Below, piece after piece: positions 18,975 through 28,967 of a stretch of DNA of 64,000 nt (within the stretch, counting starts at the first letter, position 1; every line of letters starts with the position of its first letter). The notes beneath the pieces are model-generated. The model did no database searches and was not told the origin of the DNA. It saw nothing but the letters and a program-made list of their open reading frames with translations. A program made the position numbers and the translations under genes. The stretch spans positions 46,897 to 110,896 of the forward strand of contig DGSN01000032.1 in assembly GCA_002393575.1 (NCBI GenBank). Reading direction: 5' to 3'. The DNA comes from Prevotellaceae bacterium UBA4361 (GTDB taxonomy: Bacteria; Bacteroidota; Bacteroidia; Bacteroidales; Bacteroidaceae).

Positions 18975-20473
18975 AATGCCTGTTGTTTAAGTTTTTCGGC
19001 TTTCTCAAATGCCTCCTCAATGGTTCCGACGTTGAGGAACGCCTGTTCTGGCAATTCATCACATTCACCATCGAGAATCATCTTGAATCCACGAATCGTA
19101 TCCTCAATGCTGACCATCACGCCAGGCACACCTGTAAACTGCTGCGCCACGGCGAAAGGCTGGCTCAGGAATCGCTGAACACGACGGGCACGGCTCACTG
19201 TAAGCTTGTCCTCATCGCTCAGTTCCTCCATACCGAGAATGGAAATGATATCTTGGAGTTCCTTGTTGCGCTGCAAAATCTGCTTCACTCGTTGCGCTGT
19301 ATTGTAGTGCTCTTCACCCACCACGTTAGGGTCGAGAATTCGACTGGTGGAATCAAGAGGATCCACAGCAGGATAGATGCCCAGCTCGGCAATCTTTCTG
19401 TTGAGCACCGTTGTGGCATCAAGATGAGAGAAGGTGGTTGCAGGAGCAGGGTCGGTCAAGTCGTCGGCAGGCACATACACAGCTTGCACAGAGGTGATGG
19501 AGCCGTTCTTGGTACTCGTAATGCGTTCCTGCATCTGTCCCATTTCGCTGGCAAGCGTAGGTTGATAACCAACGGCACTTGGCATACGTCCCAAGAGTGC
19601 CGACACTTCACTACCAGCCTGAGTGAAACGGAAGATGTTGTCGATGAAGAGCAGGATGTCGCCACCACCCATGCCGTCACTACCATCACGGAAACTCTCG
19701 GCAATGGTCAGACCGCTCAGCGCAACCGAAGCACGTGCTCCAGGAGGTTCGTTCATCTGTCCGAACACAAGGCTCACTTGGCTTTTCTCAAGTTCTTCCT
19801 TGTCAATCAGCGAGAGGTCCCATTTGCCTTCCTCCATCGCCTCCTTGAATTTCTCACCATAGCGGATGACACCACTCTCAATCATTTCACGGAGCAAGTC
19901 ATTACCCTCACGAGTACGCTCGCCCACACCCGAAAAGACCGAGAAGCCGTTGTTCTTCTTAGCCACATTATTGATGAGTTCCTGAATAAGCACAGTCTTA
20001 CCCACACCGGCACCACCGAAAAGGCCAATTTTACCACCCTTTGCGTATGGCTCAATCAGGTCAATCACCTTGATACCCGTGTGGAGCACCTCCTGGGCTG
20101 GACTTAGTTCGTCGAACTTCGGAGCCTCGCGGTGGATAGGCAAAGCCCCTTCCCTACTCATCGGCTCCATGCCATCGATGGGGTCTCCATTCACATTCAT
20201 CAATCTGCCTTTCACCTGCCTGCCTACAGGCATAGTGATAGGCCGCCCCGTAGCCACAGCTTCCATGCCACGACGCAAACCATCGGTAGAGTCCATAGCC
20301 ACGCAGCGCACCGTGTTTTCACCAATATGCTGCTGCACCTCCACCACCAGTTGTTTGCCATTTCCACGGTCAACCGTTAAAGCGTCGTGAATACGAGGCA
20401 TCCTCTCGGCAGCAAAGTGGACATCCACCACAGGACCAATAATCTGAGATATATTACCTGTTATCTGTTCCAT
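18971..20473 (-). CDS. atpD: F1Fo ATP synthase beta subunit
   Basis: The 500-residue catalytic subunit carries the P-loop GGAGVGKT, GERTREGNDL, and the family signature PAVDPLDSTSRIL. It has an insertion after GEKFKEAMEEG (WDLSLIDKEELEKSQ) typical of Bacteroidota beta subunits. The frame is open to 20551, but the ATG at 20473 (MEQITGNISQIIGPVVDV) is the family start. It is the first gene of the nine-gene operon. Confidence 0.97.
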   Translation of the reverse strand: MEQITGNISQIIGPVVDVHFAAERMPRIHDALTVDRGNGKQLVVEVQQHIGENTVRCVAMDSTDGLRRGMEAVATGRPITMPVGRQVKGRLMNVNGDPIDGMEPMSREGALPIHREAPKFDELSPAQEVLHTGIKVIDLIEPYAKGGKIGLFGGAGVGKTVLIQELINNVAKKNNGFSVFSGVGERTREGNDLLREMIESGVIRYGEKFKEAMEEGKWDLSLIDKEELEKSQVSLVFGQMNEPPGARASVALSGLTIAESFRDGSDGMGGGDILLFIDNIFRFTQAGSEVSALLGRMPSAVGYQPTLASEMGQMQERITSTKNGSITSVQAVYVPADDLTDPAPATTFSHLDATTVLNRKIAELGIYPAVDPLDSTSRILDPNVVGEEHYNTAQRVKQILQRNKELQDIISILGMEELSDEDKLTVSRARRVQRFLSQPFAVAQQFTGVPGVMVSIEDTIRGFKMILDGECDELPEQAFLNVGTIEEAFEKAEKLKQQAL

Positions 20474-20554
20474 CCGTATAATCGTTGAGCGTTTTTCTAA
20501 AAACGATGATGAATCATCTTCCCCTTTTTTATCAAGAGGAAGATAAAACACACG

Positions 20555-21073
20555 CTATTTCTGCAAATACTTATCGTTGGCAACAAGCACTTCTTCTATT
20601 TCACCAATGAAGAGGATATGAATGTCACCGCTCTCATAGTTCTTCTCAAATACTTCTTTGTCAATGAACTTCTTCTTGTCAAGTGGGTCAACATAGAGCT
20701 TACGACACTTGAACACAAGTTCTGCTTCACCCACGTATGTACATTTACCTTCGCAAACAGGAGTCAGCCCAGCACCTGCAAACTTATCCTGACGCACACC
20801 CGACACCGTTCCGCAATAAGCCAAATGCTTCTTGTAGTCGTCAGATAGTACGGAAAGCGTGAACTGGTCGCACTTGTTCAGGAAATTCATCGTGTGACGA
20901 GATGGACGGACATAAATCGTTGCAACGGGTTTGTCCCAAAGCATACCGAAATTGCCCCAAGAAATCGTCATCACATTGTATCCCACTTCTTCATTTCCCG
21001 CCGTCAGCAGCATCATACGGTTGACCAGTGTGAAAGGATTACATTGCAAATCCTTATAGCTAATTTTTTCCAT
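20555..21073 (-). CDS. Flavin reductase-like FMN-binding split-barrel protein
   Basis: The 172-residue product begins MEKISYKDLQCNPFTLVNRM and contains VMTISWGNFGMLWDKPVATIYVRPSRHT, the FMN-binding pattern of the flavin reductase-like family. Such proteins reduce flavin with NAD(P)H or use bound FMN in redox enzymes; the substrate cannot be told. It lies 82 bp upstream of atpD on the same strand and might be co-transcribed with the ATP synthase operon. Confidence 0.8.
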   Translation of the reverse strand: MEKISYKDLQCNPFTLVNRMMLLTAGNEEVGYNVMTISWGNFGMLWDKPVATIYVRPSRHTMNFLNKCDQFTLSVLSDDYKKHLAYCGTVSGVRQDKFAGAGLTPVCEGKCTYVGEAELVFKCRKLYVDPLDKKKFIDKEVFEKNYESGDIHILFIGEIEEVLVANDKYLQK

Positions 21074-21124
21074 ATTGTGTTTATTTAGTTATTCTGTTTT
21101 TCGTGGTTGCGTTATACTCAATTG

Positions 21125-21132
21125 CAAAGATA
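21125..21132 (-). promoter_or_regulatory. Candidate -7 element for the flavin reductase gene
   Basis: TATCTTTG on the minus strand is a perfect Bacteroidota TAnnTTTG -7 box, 52 nt before the start codon. I do not see a matching TTG at the expected distance, so this is a single-element call. Confidence 0.4.
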
Positions 21133-21293
21133 AGCAATTTTTCATAGACTTTCCTACTTATCCATTGAATAATTTTTCAAAAAATTTTTATTTAAGCAGG
21201 ATTTACAACAAAAAAGGACATAAAACCACCACATTCTTCCACTTCCATGTGATAGTTTTATGTCCTTCGCGATGCAGAATAGAGGAATCGACC

Positions 21294-23180
21294 TTATTTC
21301 TGATTGACAAACTGAATTTTGCCGTCCTTGGTGTATTTCATCGGGCTTACACACACGCTCCTTCGTCCGATGGCACCTTGATGTCCATCGATTGTGAGTG
21401 CAGCATTATGGTAGAAAAGATAGTCCTTGCCCTTGAAATGTGCAATGCCCGGATGAATGGTGAAACTGTTTTCTGCTCCTCCTGTCACCTGTCCTTGATG
21501 CGTCCAAGGTCCATTGATGGAAGAAGAGGTAGCATAGTCGATGGCTTCCTTGTGGTCGTCACCCATAGAAGCATAAACCAAATAGTAAATGCCCTTGCGC
21601 TTGATGAGCCAAGGTCCTTCAACATACTTAGGTAAATCAACAGTCCAGATGTCTCCATCCAGTTCAATCATATTGTCCTTCAGCTTCGCCATAAAGCAGG
21701 TTCCATTTCCCCAGCAAAGATATGCCTGCCCATCATCATCAATCAGCACCGTTGGGTCGATGTCGTTCCACCACCCTCTTGCGCCGTTGTCTGTCATCTT
21801 GTCGTTCACAAGGGGCTTTCCGAGCGGGTCAATGAAGGGACCCGTAGGAGAATCACTCACAGCCACGCCTATCGCCTTACCTGTCCAAGGTTCTCCTGCT
21901 TGACAACTGGTGTAATAATAGAACTTTCCGTTTCGCTCCACCACTTGCGATGCCCAAGCCTCACCTACCGACCATGCAAAATCTTCGGGACGTAGCACTG
22001 CACCATGATCGGTCCATGTCTTCATGTCGGAAGTTGAATAGCAATTCCATTCAGTGATGTTGAACTCATGCCCTCCGCTGGCAGAATCTTGTCCTTCGTA
22101 CCACTCATCGTGTCCCACATAGAGATAGAGCCGATTCTTATACACAAGAGGTGCTGGGTCGGCAGTGAACTTGTTTCTGATGAGGGGATTGCTTCCGAAC
22201 TTGAAGGTGTCCAGCTTTGCACTTCCCTGCTGACGACGAGCCCTGTCGAGGAAAGACACAGCGCGTTTCAGGTTTTCTTCTGTGTACATCTTGAATCCGT
22301 GTCCTCCATCCTGCACCTGATAGTATTGGCATACAATGCCATGCTGACGGAGTGCCTTAGCGAATTCCCTGCCTTGACAACAAGGAACGACGTTATCGGC
22401 TGTGCCATGAAACACAATGGTAGGAGGGTCACCCGCATTCAGGTAGGTGATAGGACTAAGGGAAGCATAGAGGTCCTCATGTCCCTGCAATGGTTGTCCA
22501 AGCAAAACTTCTTCAGGAGGATTGGGTGCGGTTTTGTGGTCGTCGCAATTCATGTTTTGCAAGTCGATAGGTCCCGACCAATCGACAGCTGCATTCACAG
22601 CACTGCTTTCCTTGAGGTTGTTACCTACGCTTCCTTCCAAATCCATTTCAACGGTACCAACTGTGGCGTGTTTGGTTCCCGACGTAGCTGCGGTGAGCGA
22701 AGAAAGATGTCCACCCGAAGAGAAGCCAGATGTTGCAATGAAGGAGGTGTCGAACTGATAATCTGCAGCATGGGCACGGACGAAGCGTACTACAGCTTTG
22801 ATGTCATGCAACTGGGCTGGATAGTGCGCATCTCCACTCGAACGGTGGTTAGGGGTAACAACGGCATAACCTGCATCGAGATATGCCTTGCAGATGGTGG
22901 CAAGGTCTGCCATGCCCTTTCCGTTATTGCTGAACCAAGCACTGCCATAAATGTGAATGACAACAGGATAGCGTTCAGCCTTTTTCTCGGGCAGATAGAT
23001 GTCAAGTGTGTGATATGCCTTTCCATCGTCTGCATAATTCAAATCAGCAAACTTTTGGGAGTAATGCATGGCTTCGGGAGACAGTTGTTGTCCTCCGAAT
23101 CCAAAATTCTGTGCTTCTACTGCACTACCCGCTCCCAACCAACAAGCAGCACTCAGCAATAATGGATATATACGTTTCAT
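21294..23180 (-). CDS. Secreted two-domain enzyme: alpha/beta-hydrolase esterase fused to GH43 glycosidase
   Basis: The 628-residue product has a signal peptide (residues 1-24). Residues about 40-318 form an esterase with a likely triad Ser154 (GFSSG), Asp262 (HGTADN) and His294 (DGGHGF), resembling the feruloyl/acetyl-xylan esterase type. Residues about 325-628 form a GH43 five-blade propeller with likely catalytic Asp341 (ADPAP), Asp475 (DIDP) and Glu521 (VEGPW). The likely job is joint removal of ester groups and arabinose or xylose from arabinoxylan-like glycans in the periplasm or outside. The frame is open to 23276, but that part is a translated family A repeat, so the ATG at 23180 is chosen. 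It is the last gene of a three-gene secreted block. Confidence 0.88.
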   Translation of the reverse strand: MKRIYPLLLSAACWLGAGSAVEAQNFGFGGQQLSPEAMHYSQKFADLNYADDGKAYHTLDIYLPEKKAERYPVVIHIYGSAWFSNNGKGMADLATICKAYLDAGYAVVTPNHRSSGDAHYPAQLHDIKAVVRFVRAHAADYQFDTSFIATSGFSSGGHLSSLTAATSGTKHATVGTVEMDLEGSVGNNLKESSAVNAAVDWSGPIDLQNMNCDDHKTAPNPPEEVLLGQPLQGHEDLYASLSPITYLNAGDPPTIVFHGTADNVVPCCQGREFAKALRQHGIVCQYYQVQDGGHGFKMYTEENLKRAVSFLDRARRQQGSAKLDTFKFGSNPLIRNKFTADPAPLVYKNRLYLYVGHDEWYEGQDSASGGHEFNITEWNCYSTSDMKTWTDHGAVLRPEDFAWSVGEAWASQVVERNGKFYYYTSCQAGEPWTGKAIGVAVSDSPTGPFIDPLGKPLVNDKMTDNGARGWWNDIDPTVLIDDDGQAYLCWGNGTCFMAKLKDNMIELDGDIWTVDLPKYVEGPWLIKRKGIYYLVYASMGDDHKEAIDYATSSSINGPWTHQGQVTGGAENSFTIHPGIAHFKGKDYLFYHNAALTIDGHQGAIGRRSVCVSPMKYTKDGKIQFVNQK

Positions 23181-23200
23181 ATTCACTTTTTTCAAATTTA

Positions 23201-23290
23201 TGAATGAAGAATGAAGAACGTAGAATGAAGAATGTATTTTACTCTGCTCATGGAATGTGTAATTTTCATTCTTCACTCTTCATTTATAAA
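23201..23290. repeat. Dispersed GAATGAAGAATG hairpin element (family A, copy 2)
   Basis: Arms TGAATGAAGAATGAAGAA and CATTCTTCACTCTTCAT flank a core of ATTTTACTCTGCTCATGG then GTGTAATTTT. It fills the 116-bp spacer between the two GH43-containing genes, so it is probably transcribed within the operon. Confidence 0.85.
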
Positions 23291-23296
23291 ACTTCA

Positions 23297-24730
23297 TTAT
23301 AATTTCTTCAGATTCCACTTCGAGTTATCGCTTTGAAAGTCGAAAGCAGCCAATGTAGGAGAACTGTCTCCGATGGAAACAAGAGCAAGCTTCTCCTGAG
23401 TACCAGGAATGGCTTTTGGCATAATACGATAAGTACCATCAGTCAGCATGTCAATGCGCCACAACTGACAGTCTTCGCCTGTAAATACCGTGTCTGCTAC
23501 AACTTCGCGTTCTGCCGTGGCAGTCAGCACTCGGTTCGTACCTTCGATACATATTTTATAATAAGGCTGTCCCAGATAGCCGCCTCGTCCAGCATCCTCA
23601 ATAGCCCAACGCTGATGAGGGCGCGACATGAAGTCGCTGCAACGCACTCCGACACGTTCCTTTGGCCAACTGCCTTCCACGTCAGCCAATTTCTGCATCT
23701 CGATAGGCTTGATTTCGGTGTTTTGGTCTCGGCGGTACCAACGTCGGGCTGTTTCCAAACGGGTAAAATCCACAGCCAACTCCAAAGCATAGCCTCTGCG
23801 TTCTGATTCTATCTCATAACAGCCATCCTTAAATGACTCACCAGCCACAGGCCAGTCGTTCTTCCAAAGCAATGGACGAATACCCAATGTGCTATAGCCT
23901 CCCTGGTCGAAATCGGCTTCAAAATGGCATGACATCTTCTCCACGCCATCGCATTCCACCGTGCGACCGAAATGTCCTGGACCAACCACTCGGTCATGCG
24001 CAGCAATCACCATTTTTCCACCACCCTGAAGCATATCTCTGCCGACATTGTCGATGTAAGGGCCTGTCACCTTTCTCGACCTTCCAACAACAATGTTATA
24101 GGTGGAGTTCACACCGTCGCAACATGTACCGTGTGTTCCTAAAAGATAATACCAGCCATTACGATAGATAAGGTCGGATGCCTCGCAGTCGATGGCAATG
24201 TCAATCGGCTCATTACCTTTCACACGTTCTCCCGTGCGAGGGTCGAGTTCCACAAGGCGAATATAACCGAAATAGGTGCCATAACTCAGCCACAGTCTGC
24301 CAGTGGTTGGGTCGAGAAGCATTCCAGGGTCGATGGCATCACAATCTTCATTACCATCGGTTGATGCCACTTCTACGGCTTCGGTGAATTTGAAATCAGG
24401 AGACTTTGGGTCGAGCGTCTTATTCCACATCGTAAGAATTCTGCCATTGTGTCCGCCACCCAGTCCACCACCAGTTGCTCCGTATGCAATCAAGTATCGG
24501 TCACCAATTTTCAGGACATCGGGTGCAGCACCACCTCCTGGACGCTCTGCACCACCATGCCAAGACCATCCATCGGAAGAAATCAATCCACCGCCACCTG
24601 TACCAAAGGTATAATACTTTCCATCACATTCCTGAATGGTGGATGGATCATGAATAAAAGGTTCACCAATCTGCGCTTTCACCGTTGAAATCATGACACT
24701 TAACGCAGCATATATTAAAATTCTTTTCAT
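23297..24730 (-). CDS. Secreted GH43 arabinanase-like glycosidase with C-terminal ricin-like region
   Basis: The 477-residue product has a signal peptide (1-19) and a GH43 propeller. Likely catalytic residues are Asp28 (IHDPS), Asp134 (DAIDPG) and Glu183 (DCEASDL). Gly-rich loops (GTGGGG, GGGLGGG) line the active-site face. The C-terminal about 130 residues (HQRWAIEDAG, CQLWRIDML) have the QxW-type repeats of ricin-like lectin domains, suggesting sugar binding. Endo-arabinanase or arabinofuranosidase activity is most likely; the exact substrate is not shown. It starts 18 bp after the upstream gene. Confidence 0.82.
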   Translation of the reverse strand: MKRILIYAALSVMISTVKAQIGEPFIHDPSTIQECDGKYYTFGTGGGGLISSDGWSWHGGAERPGGGAAPDVLKIGDRYLIAYGATGGGLGGGHNGRILTMWNKTLDPKSPDFKFTEAVEVASTDGNEDCDAIDPGMLLDPTTGRLWLSYGTYFGYIRLVELDPRTGERVKGNEPIDIAIDCEASDLIYRNGWYYLLGTHGTCCDGVNSTYNIVVGRSRKVTGPYIDNVGRDMLQGGGKMVIAAHDRVVGPGHFGRTVECDGVEKMSCHFEADFDQGGYSTLGIRPLLWKNDWPVAGESFKDGCYEIESERRGYALELAVDFTRLETARRWYRRDQNTEIKPIEMQKLADVEGSWPKERVGVRCSDFMSRPHQRWAIEDAGRGGYLGQPYYKICIEGTNRVLTATAEREVVADTVFTGEDCQLWRIDMLTDGTYRIMPKAIPGTQEKLALVSIGDSSPTLAAFDFQSDNSKWNLKKL

Positions 24731-24748
24731 GCGTTTTTCCTCCTCTTT

Positions 24749-25516
24749 TTATTTAATTTTAAGTTGATTCAAAGGTTTTCCATTCGCATCCAAGAAGCGC
24801 ACGCAGAAATCGCTCATGCCAGGTCCATTCACCACAGAGCCTCTCAGCACATTGATGCCCTTCTTCAAGGTCAGTCGTTTGCTGACACAGTCATCTACCA
24901 CCATTCTTCGGTCGCCCGACATGAGGAGCACTTCCTCGCCATTAAGCCACCAAATAGAAGCGGAATTGGAACCGACTGCCAAACGAACATCCTGCATGTC
25001 GGTGTCACATTCTATGAGTGTCACTGCCCAATAGAGCACACCATAAAGACGATTGCCGTATGCTTCGCCAAAGCGGAACAACTTCACATTGTAGTTCTCA
25101 CTTTCAAGTTCATGCCATTTCAGTGTTTCTCGTTTAACCACCTCCTTCGGTTCGAGCGGCTTTCCGTTCGCATCGGTTGGTGCAGGACCTCGGAACGACC
25201 TCGTAGGCAATTCCATTTCGGTATGCACAGCCTTCACCTTCTGCCCATCACGAGGAATGGCTGTCATCTGACCTTTGAAATACTGTTTGGAGAAAACATC
25301 ACGCAGGTAGGTGTCAGTAAATCCTGCATTGCTTCTGATTGGTTTGTCCATTGGTTCCAAAAGTCGCCAACGGCGAATAAAACCATCTTTGTCGGTGTTC
25401 GACACTTTCGTTTTCACTGGGTGGAAATACTTTCCAATGTCCTGTGCACGACTCGTAACATTCACCATAGCCATCATGCAGCATAGAACGCAGCACATCA
25501 ATTGTTTGTTCTTCAT
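24749..25516 (-). CDS. Secreted protein of the glycan-degradation block, carbohydrate-binding-like
   Basis: The 255-residue product has an unusual Cys/Met-rich signal sequence (KQLMCCVLCCMMAMVNVTSRAQ) and a mature part ending in a beta-rich module (NSASIWWLNGEEVLL, GINVLRGSVVNGPGMSDFCVRF). That module resembles the jelly-roll or PA14-like units attached to many secreted hydrolases. I see no catalytic motif. Being first in a block with two GH43 proteins suggests an accessory role in arabinan or arabinoxylan use. The longer frame to 25546 begins with TTG, so the ATG at 25516 is preferred. Confidence 0.6.
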   Translation of the reverse strand: MKNKQLMCCVLCCMMAMVNVTSRAQDIGKYFHPVKTKVSNTDKDGFIRRWRLLEPMDKPIRSNAGFTDTYLRDVFSKQYFKGQMTAIPRDGQKVKAVHTEMELPTRSFRGPAPTDANGKPLEPKEVVKRETLKWHELESENYNVKLFRFGEAYGNRLYGVLYWAVTLIECDTDMQDVRLAVGSNSASIWWLNGEEVLLMSGDRRMVVDDCVSKRLTLKKGINVLRGSVVNGPGMSDFCVRFLDANGKPLNQLKIK

Positions 25517-25576
25517 ATTACCGTAATAGTTAAATGTATTTTTCAATTAGAGTGTGTATGAGAGAAAAAGTTTAAT

Positions 25577-25655
25577 AAGTTAAAAATTAAAAGTTAAGAA
25601 TTAAAATTGGCTATACAAACGGTCTTTTAACTATTAACTTTTAATTTTTAACTTA
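25577..25655. repeat. AT-rich inverted repeat (TTAAAAATTAAAAGTTAA arms)
   Basis: The left arm at 25577-25606 and the right arm at 25626-25655 are almost perfect complements of about 25 bp around a loop containing GGCTATACAAAC. It lies just after the carB stop, so it may be the carB transcript end, with an A/T-rich hairpin. Confidence 0.65.
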
Positions 25656-25667
25656 CCAAGCTTAATT

Positions 25668-28600
25668 TCAGCTCTTGTACTCCTGCCAAGACTTAGCCTT
25701 GATGTCCTCCAGCTTCATAGCAGTGAAAGCCTCGATAAACACCTTTGCCAAGCGTACATTCGTCATAAGCGGAATGTTGTGGTCAATGGCACTACGACGA
25801 ATGCGGTAGCCGTTGGTCAACTCGCGCTTCGTGTTGTTCTTTGGCACATTGATGATGAGGTCGAAAGCATGGTCGTGAATCATGTCGAGCACATTGTTCT
25901 GTGCATTTTCTTCATCTGGCCAAGCCACTTCTGTAGCAGGAATGTTATTGTCCTGGAAGAACTTAGCTGTACCTGCCGTAGCGAAGATATTGTAGCCATT
26001 TTTCACCAATTGCTGTGCAGGCTCAAGCAATGCCACCTTACCTTTTGCTCCACCCGAAGAAATCAGAATGTTCTTCTTTGGAATGGAGTAACCCGTGGCA
26101 ATCAAAGCATTGATGAGAGCTTCGTTGAGGTCATCGCCCAAACAACCAACCTCACCCGTCGAACTCATATCCACACCGAGCACAGGGTCTGCATTCTGCA
26201 AGCGGGCAAAAGAGAACTGCGATGCCTTCACGCCGATGCGGTCGATGTCGAATTCCGAACCGTCTGGACGAGTGTAAGGCACATCGAGCATAATCTTTGT
26301 GGCAGTTTCAATGAAGTTGCGCTTCAGAATCTTGCTCACAAATGGGAACGAACGTGATGCACGCAAGTTACACTCAATCACCTTCACCTCGCGGTTCTTA
26401 GCCAAGAACTGAATATTGAATGGTCCAGAGATGTTAAGCTCCTTGGCAATCTTTCGGGAAATCTTCTTAATCTGACGAACTGTAGAGAAATAGATGTTCT
26501 GAGCAGGGAAAATCATTGTGGCATCGCCCGAGTGAACACCAGCATACTCAATATGCTCCGAAATAGCATACTCTACGATTTTACCCTTGTCGGCAACAGC
26601 ATCGAATTCTATTTCCTTCGTGTCCTGCATGAACTGCGAAACAACCACAGGGTAGTCTTTGCTTACCTCCGTTGCCATCTGCAAGAAGCGTTCCAACTCC
26701 TCAAAGCTGTAGCACACGTTCATGGCAGCACCAGAGAGTACATACGAAGGACGGACAAGCACAGGGAATCCCACTTCGCCCACAAACTCCTTGATGTCTT
26801 CGAACGAAGTCAACGCACGCCATGCAGGTTGGTCAACGCCCAACTTGTCAAGCATAGCAGAGAACTTGTCGCGGTTCTCGGCGCGGTCAATATCCACAGG
26901 CGATGTACCCAGCACAGGAATGCCCTGGCGGTAAAGTTTCATGGCGAGGTTGTTAGGAATCTGTCCACCCACGCTCACAATCACGCCGCGAGGCATCTCC
27001 AAGTCAATCACGTCGAGCACACGCTCCAGCGAAAGCTCATCGAAGTAGAGGCGGTCGCACACGTCGTAGTCCGTACTAACCGTTTCAGGGTTATAGTTAA
27101 TCATGATGGACTTATAGCCCAACTTGCGAGCCGTGTTGATGGCATTCACCGAACACCAGTCGAATTCCACTGAAGAACCGATGCGGTAAGCACCTGAACC
27201 CAATACAACGACCGACTTGTCATTCTTATAATATTCTATGTCGTGTGACGCATTCTTCGAAGCGTTCTTCACACATTCTTTCCATTCCTCCGTGGTCATC
27301 TTGTCTGCACGAGTAGGCTCCACCTGTGGCAGATACGTGAAGTAGAGGTAGTTGGTCAGTTCAGGATGCTCGCTGGCAACGGTGTCGATGCGCTTCACCG
27401 ATGGCAGGATGCCATGTTCCTTGCGGTAGCGACGCACAGCCAGATTTTCCTTCTCCATGTTGGCATGTCCTGGCTTCAGTACAAAGCGAGCTATCTGGAA
27501 ATCGGAGAATCCAGCTGCCTTCACCTCGCGGAGGAACTCGTCGGACAGTTCTTCCAAACTGTTGTACGACTGCAGCTGATGCTTCAAGTCAACAATGTGC
27601 TTCAAGCGGTGGATGAACCAAACGTCAATCTTCGTCAGTTCCTCAATGCGTTCGCACGTATATCCTTCCTCCAAAGCCTGTGCGATGGCGAAGATGCGCA
27701 AGTCGGTAGGGTTGGAAAGTTCCTCATCGAGGTTCTCAAACTTCACATGGTCGTTACCCACGAATCCATGCATACCCTGTCCAATCATACGCAAGCCCTT
27801 CTGAATCATCTCCTCGAACGAACGGCCAATCGACATGATTTCGCCCACCGACTTCATGGACGAACCGATGAGTCGGCTTACACCCGAGAACTTCGTCAAG
27901 TCCCAACGAGGAATCTTACAAATCATATAATCAAGCGAAGGAGCGACGTAAGCAGAATTTGTCGTGCCCATCTCGCCAATCTGGTCGAGCGTGTAACCGA
28001 GTGCAATCTTTGCAGCTACGAATGCCAGTGGATAACCCGTTGCCTTCGAAGCCAAAGCAGAAGAACGCGACAGACGTGCATTGATTTCAATGATGCGGTA
28101 GTCATTCGTCTGGGCATTGAAAGCAAACTGGATGTTACACTCACCCACAATACCGAGGTGTTTCACGCACTTAATGGAAATATCCTGCAACTGCTTCACC
28201 TGTTCAGCTGTCAACGAACAAGTTGGAGCCACCACAATCGATTCACCCGTGTGGATGCCCAGTGGGTCGAAGTTCTCCATCGAAGCCACCGTGAAGCAAC
28301 GGTCGTTGGCATCACGAATCACCTCAAACTCTATTTCCTTCCAGCCTTTCAGCGACTCCTCCACCAGAATCTGAGGAGCGAAGGTGAAAGCACTTTCTGC
28401 GATTTCCGTGAAAGTCTTCTCATCTGGGCATATACCCGAACCGAGTCCACCCAGAGCGTAGGCGGAACGAATCATGACAGGGAAGCCGATGCGTCGTGCA
28501 GCAGCAAGAGCGTCTTCCATCGACTCCACCGCCTGCGACACAGGCGTTTTCAGTTCAGCCTCATCCAATCGCTTCACGAAGCGGTCGCGGTCTTCCGTGT

Positions 28601-28967
28601 CCATGATAGCTTCCACCGAAGTGCCGAGCACTTCCACGCCATATTCAGCAAGTGTACCGTTCTGATAAAGTTCCGTACCGCAATTCAACGCCGTCTGACC
28701 ACCGAATGCCAAGAGGATGCCGTCAGGTCGTTCCTTCTTGATGATTTCTGTCACGAAATAAGTGGTGACAGGCTGAAAATACACCTTGTCGGCAATGCCT
28801 TCCGAAGTTTGAATTGTGGCAATGTTAGGATTCACAAGCACAGAACTGACACCTTCCTCTCGCAAAGCCTTCAATGCCTGCGAGCCAGAATAGTCGAATT
28901 CACCAGCTTGTCCGATTTTCAATGCGCCCGAACCCAAAACGAGCACCTTACTGAGTTTCTTTTTCAT
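25668..28967 (-). CDS. carB: Carbamoyl-phosphate synthase large chain
   Basis: The 1099-residue product holds two homologous synthetase halves. The first starts KVLVLGSGALKIGQAGEFDYSGSQALKAL; the second starts VVVLGSGAYRIGSSVEFDW. Each is followed by an ATP-grasp domain (about residues 128-330 and 680-870). The allosteric MGS-like domain is C-terminal (about 960-1075). The enzyme makes carbamoyl phosphate from bicarbonate, ATP and ammonia delivered by CarA, for arginine and pyrimidines. No carA is adjacent in the window. It is slightly longer than the E. coli protein (1073), and the IGRSFEEMIQKGLRM segment looks close to the eukaryotic-type proteins, as in other Bacteroidota. Confidence 0.96.
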   Translation of the reverse strand: MKKKLSKVLVLGSGALKIGQAGEFDYSGSQALKALREEGVSSVLVNPNIATIQTSEGIADKVYFQPVTTYFVTEIIKKERPDGILLAFGGQTALNCGTELYQNGTLAEYGVEVLGTSVEAIMDTEDRDRFVKRLDEAELKTPVSQAVESMEDALAAARRIGFPVMIRSAYALGGLGSGICPDEKTFTEIAESAFTFAPQILVEESLKGWKEIEFEVIRDANDRCFTVASMENFDPLGIHTGESIVVAPTCSLTAEQVKQLQDISIKCVKHLGIVGECNIQFAFNAQTNDYRIIEINARLSRSSALASKATGYPLAFVAAKIALGYTLDQIGEMGTTNSAYVAPSLDYMICKIPRWDLTKFSGVSRLIGSSMKSVGEIMSIGRSFEEMIQKGLRMIGQGMHGFVGNDHVKFENLDEELSNPTDLRIFAIAQALEEGYTCERIEELTKIDVWFIHRLKHIVDLKHQLQSYNSLEELSDEFLREVKAAGFSDFQIARFVLKPGHANMEKENLAVRRYRKEHGILPSVKRIDTVASEHPELTNYLYFTYLPQVEPTRADKMTTEEWKECVKNASKNASHDIEYYKNDKSVVVLGSGAYRIGSSVEFDWCSVNAINTARKLGYKSIMINYNPETVSTDYDVCDRLYFDELSLERVLDVIDLEMPRGVIVSVGGQIPNNLAMKLYRQGIPVLGTSPVDIDRAENRDKFSAMLDKLGVDQPAWRALTSFEDIKEFVGEVGFPVLVRPSYVLSGAAMNVCYSFEELERFLQMATEVSKDYPVVVSQFMQDTKEIEFDAVADKGKIVEYAISEHIEYAGVHSGDATMIFPAQNIYFSTVRQIKKISRKIAKELNISGPFNIQFLAKNREVKVIECNLRASRSFPFVSKILKRNFIETATKIMLDVPYTRPDGSEFDIDRIGVKASQFSFARLQNADPVLGVDMSSTGEVGCLGDDLNEALINALIATGYSIPKKNILISSGGAKGKVALLEPAQQLVKNGYNIFATAGTAKFFQDNNIPATEVAWPDEENAQNNVLDMIHDHAFDLIINVPKNNTKRELTNGYRIRRSAIDHNIPLMTNVRLAKVFIEAFTAMKLEDIKAKSWQEYKS

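Noticed and set aside
18983..20107. 374-aa open frame on the plus strand
   Set aside because: Antisense to atpD; no recognisable motifs.
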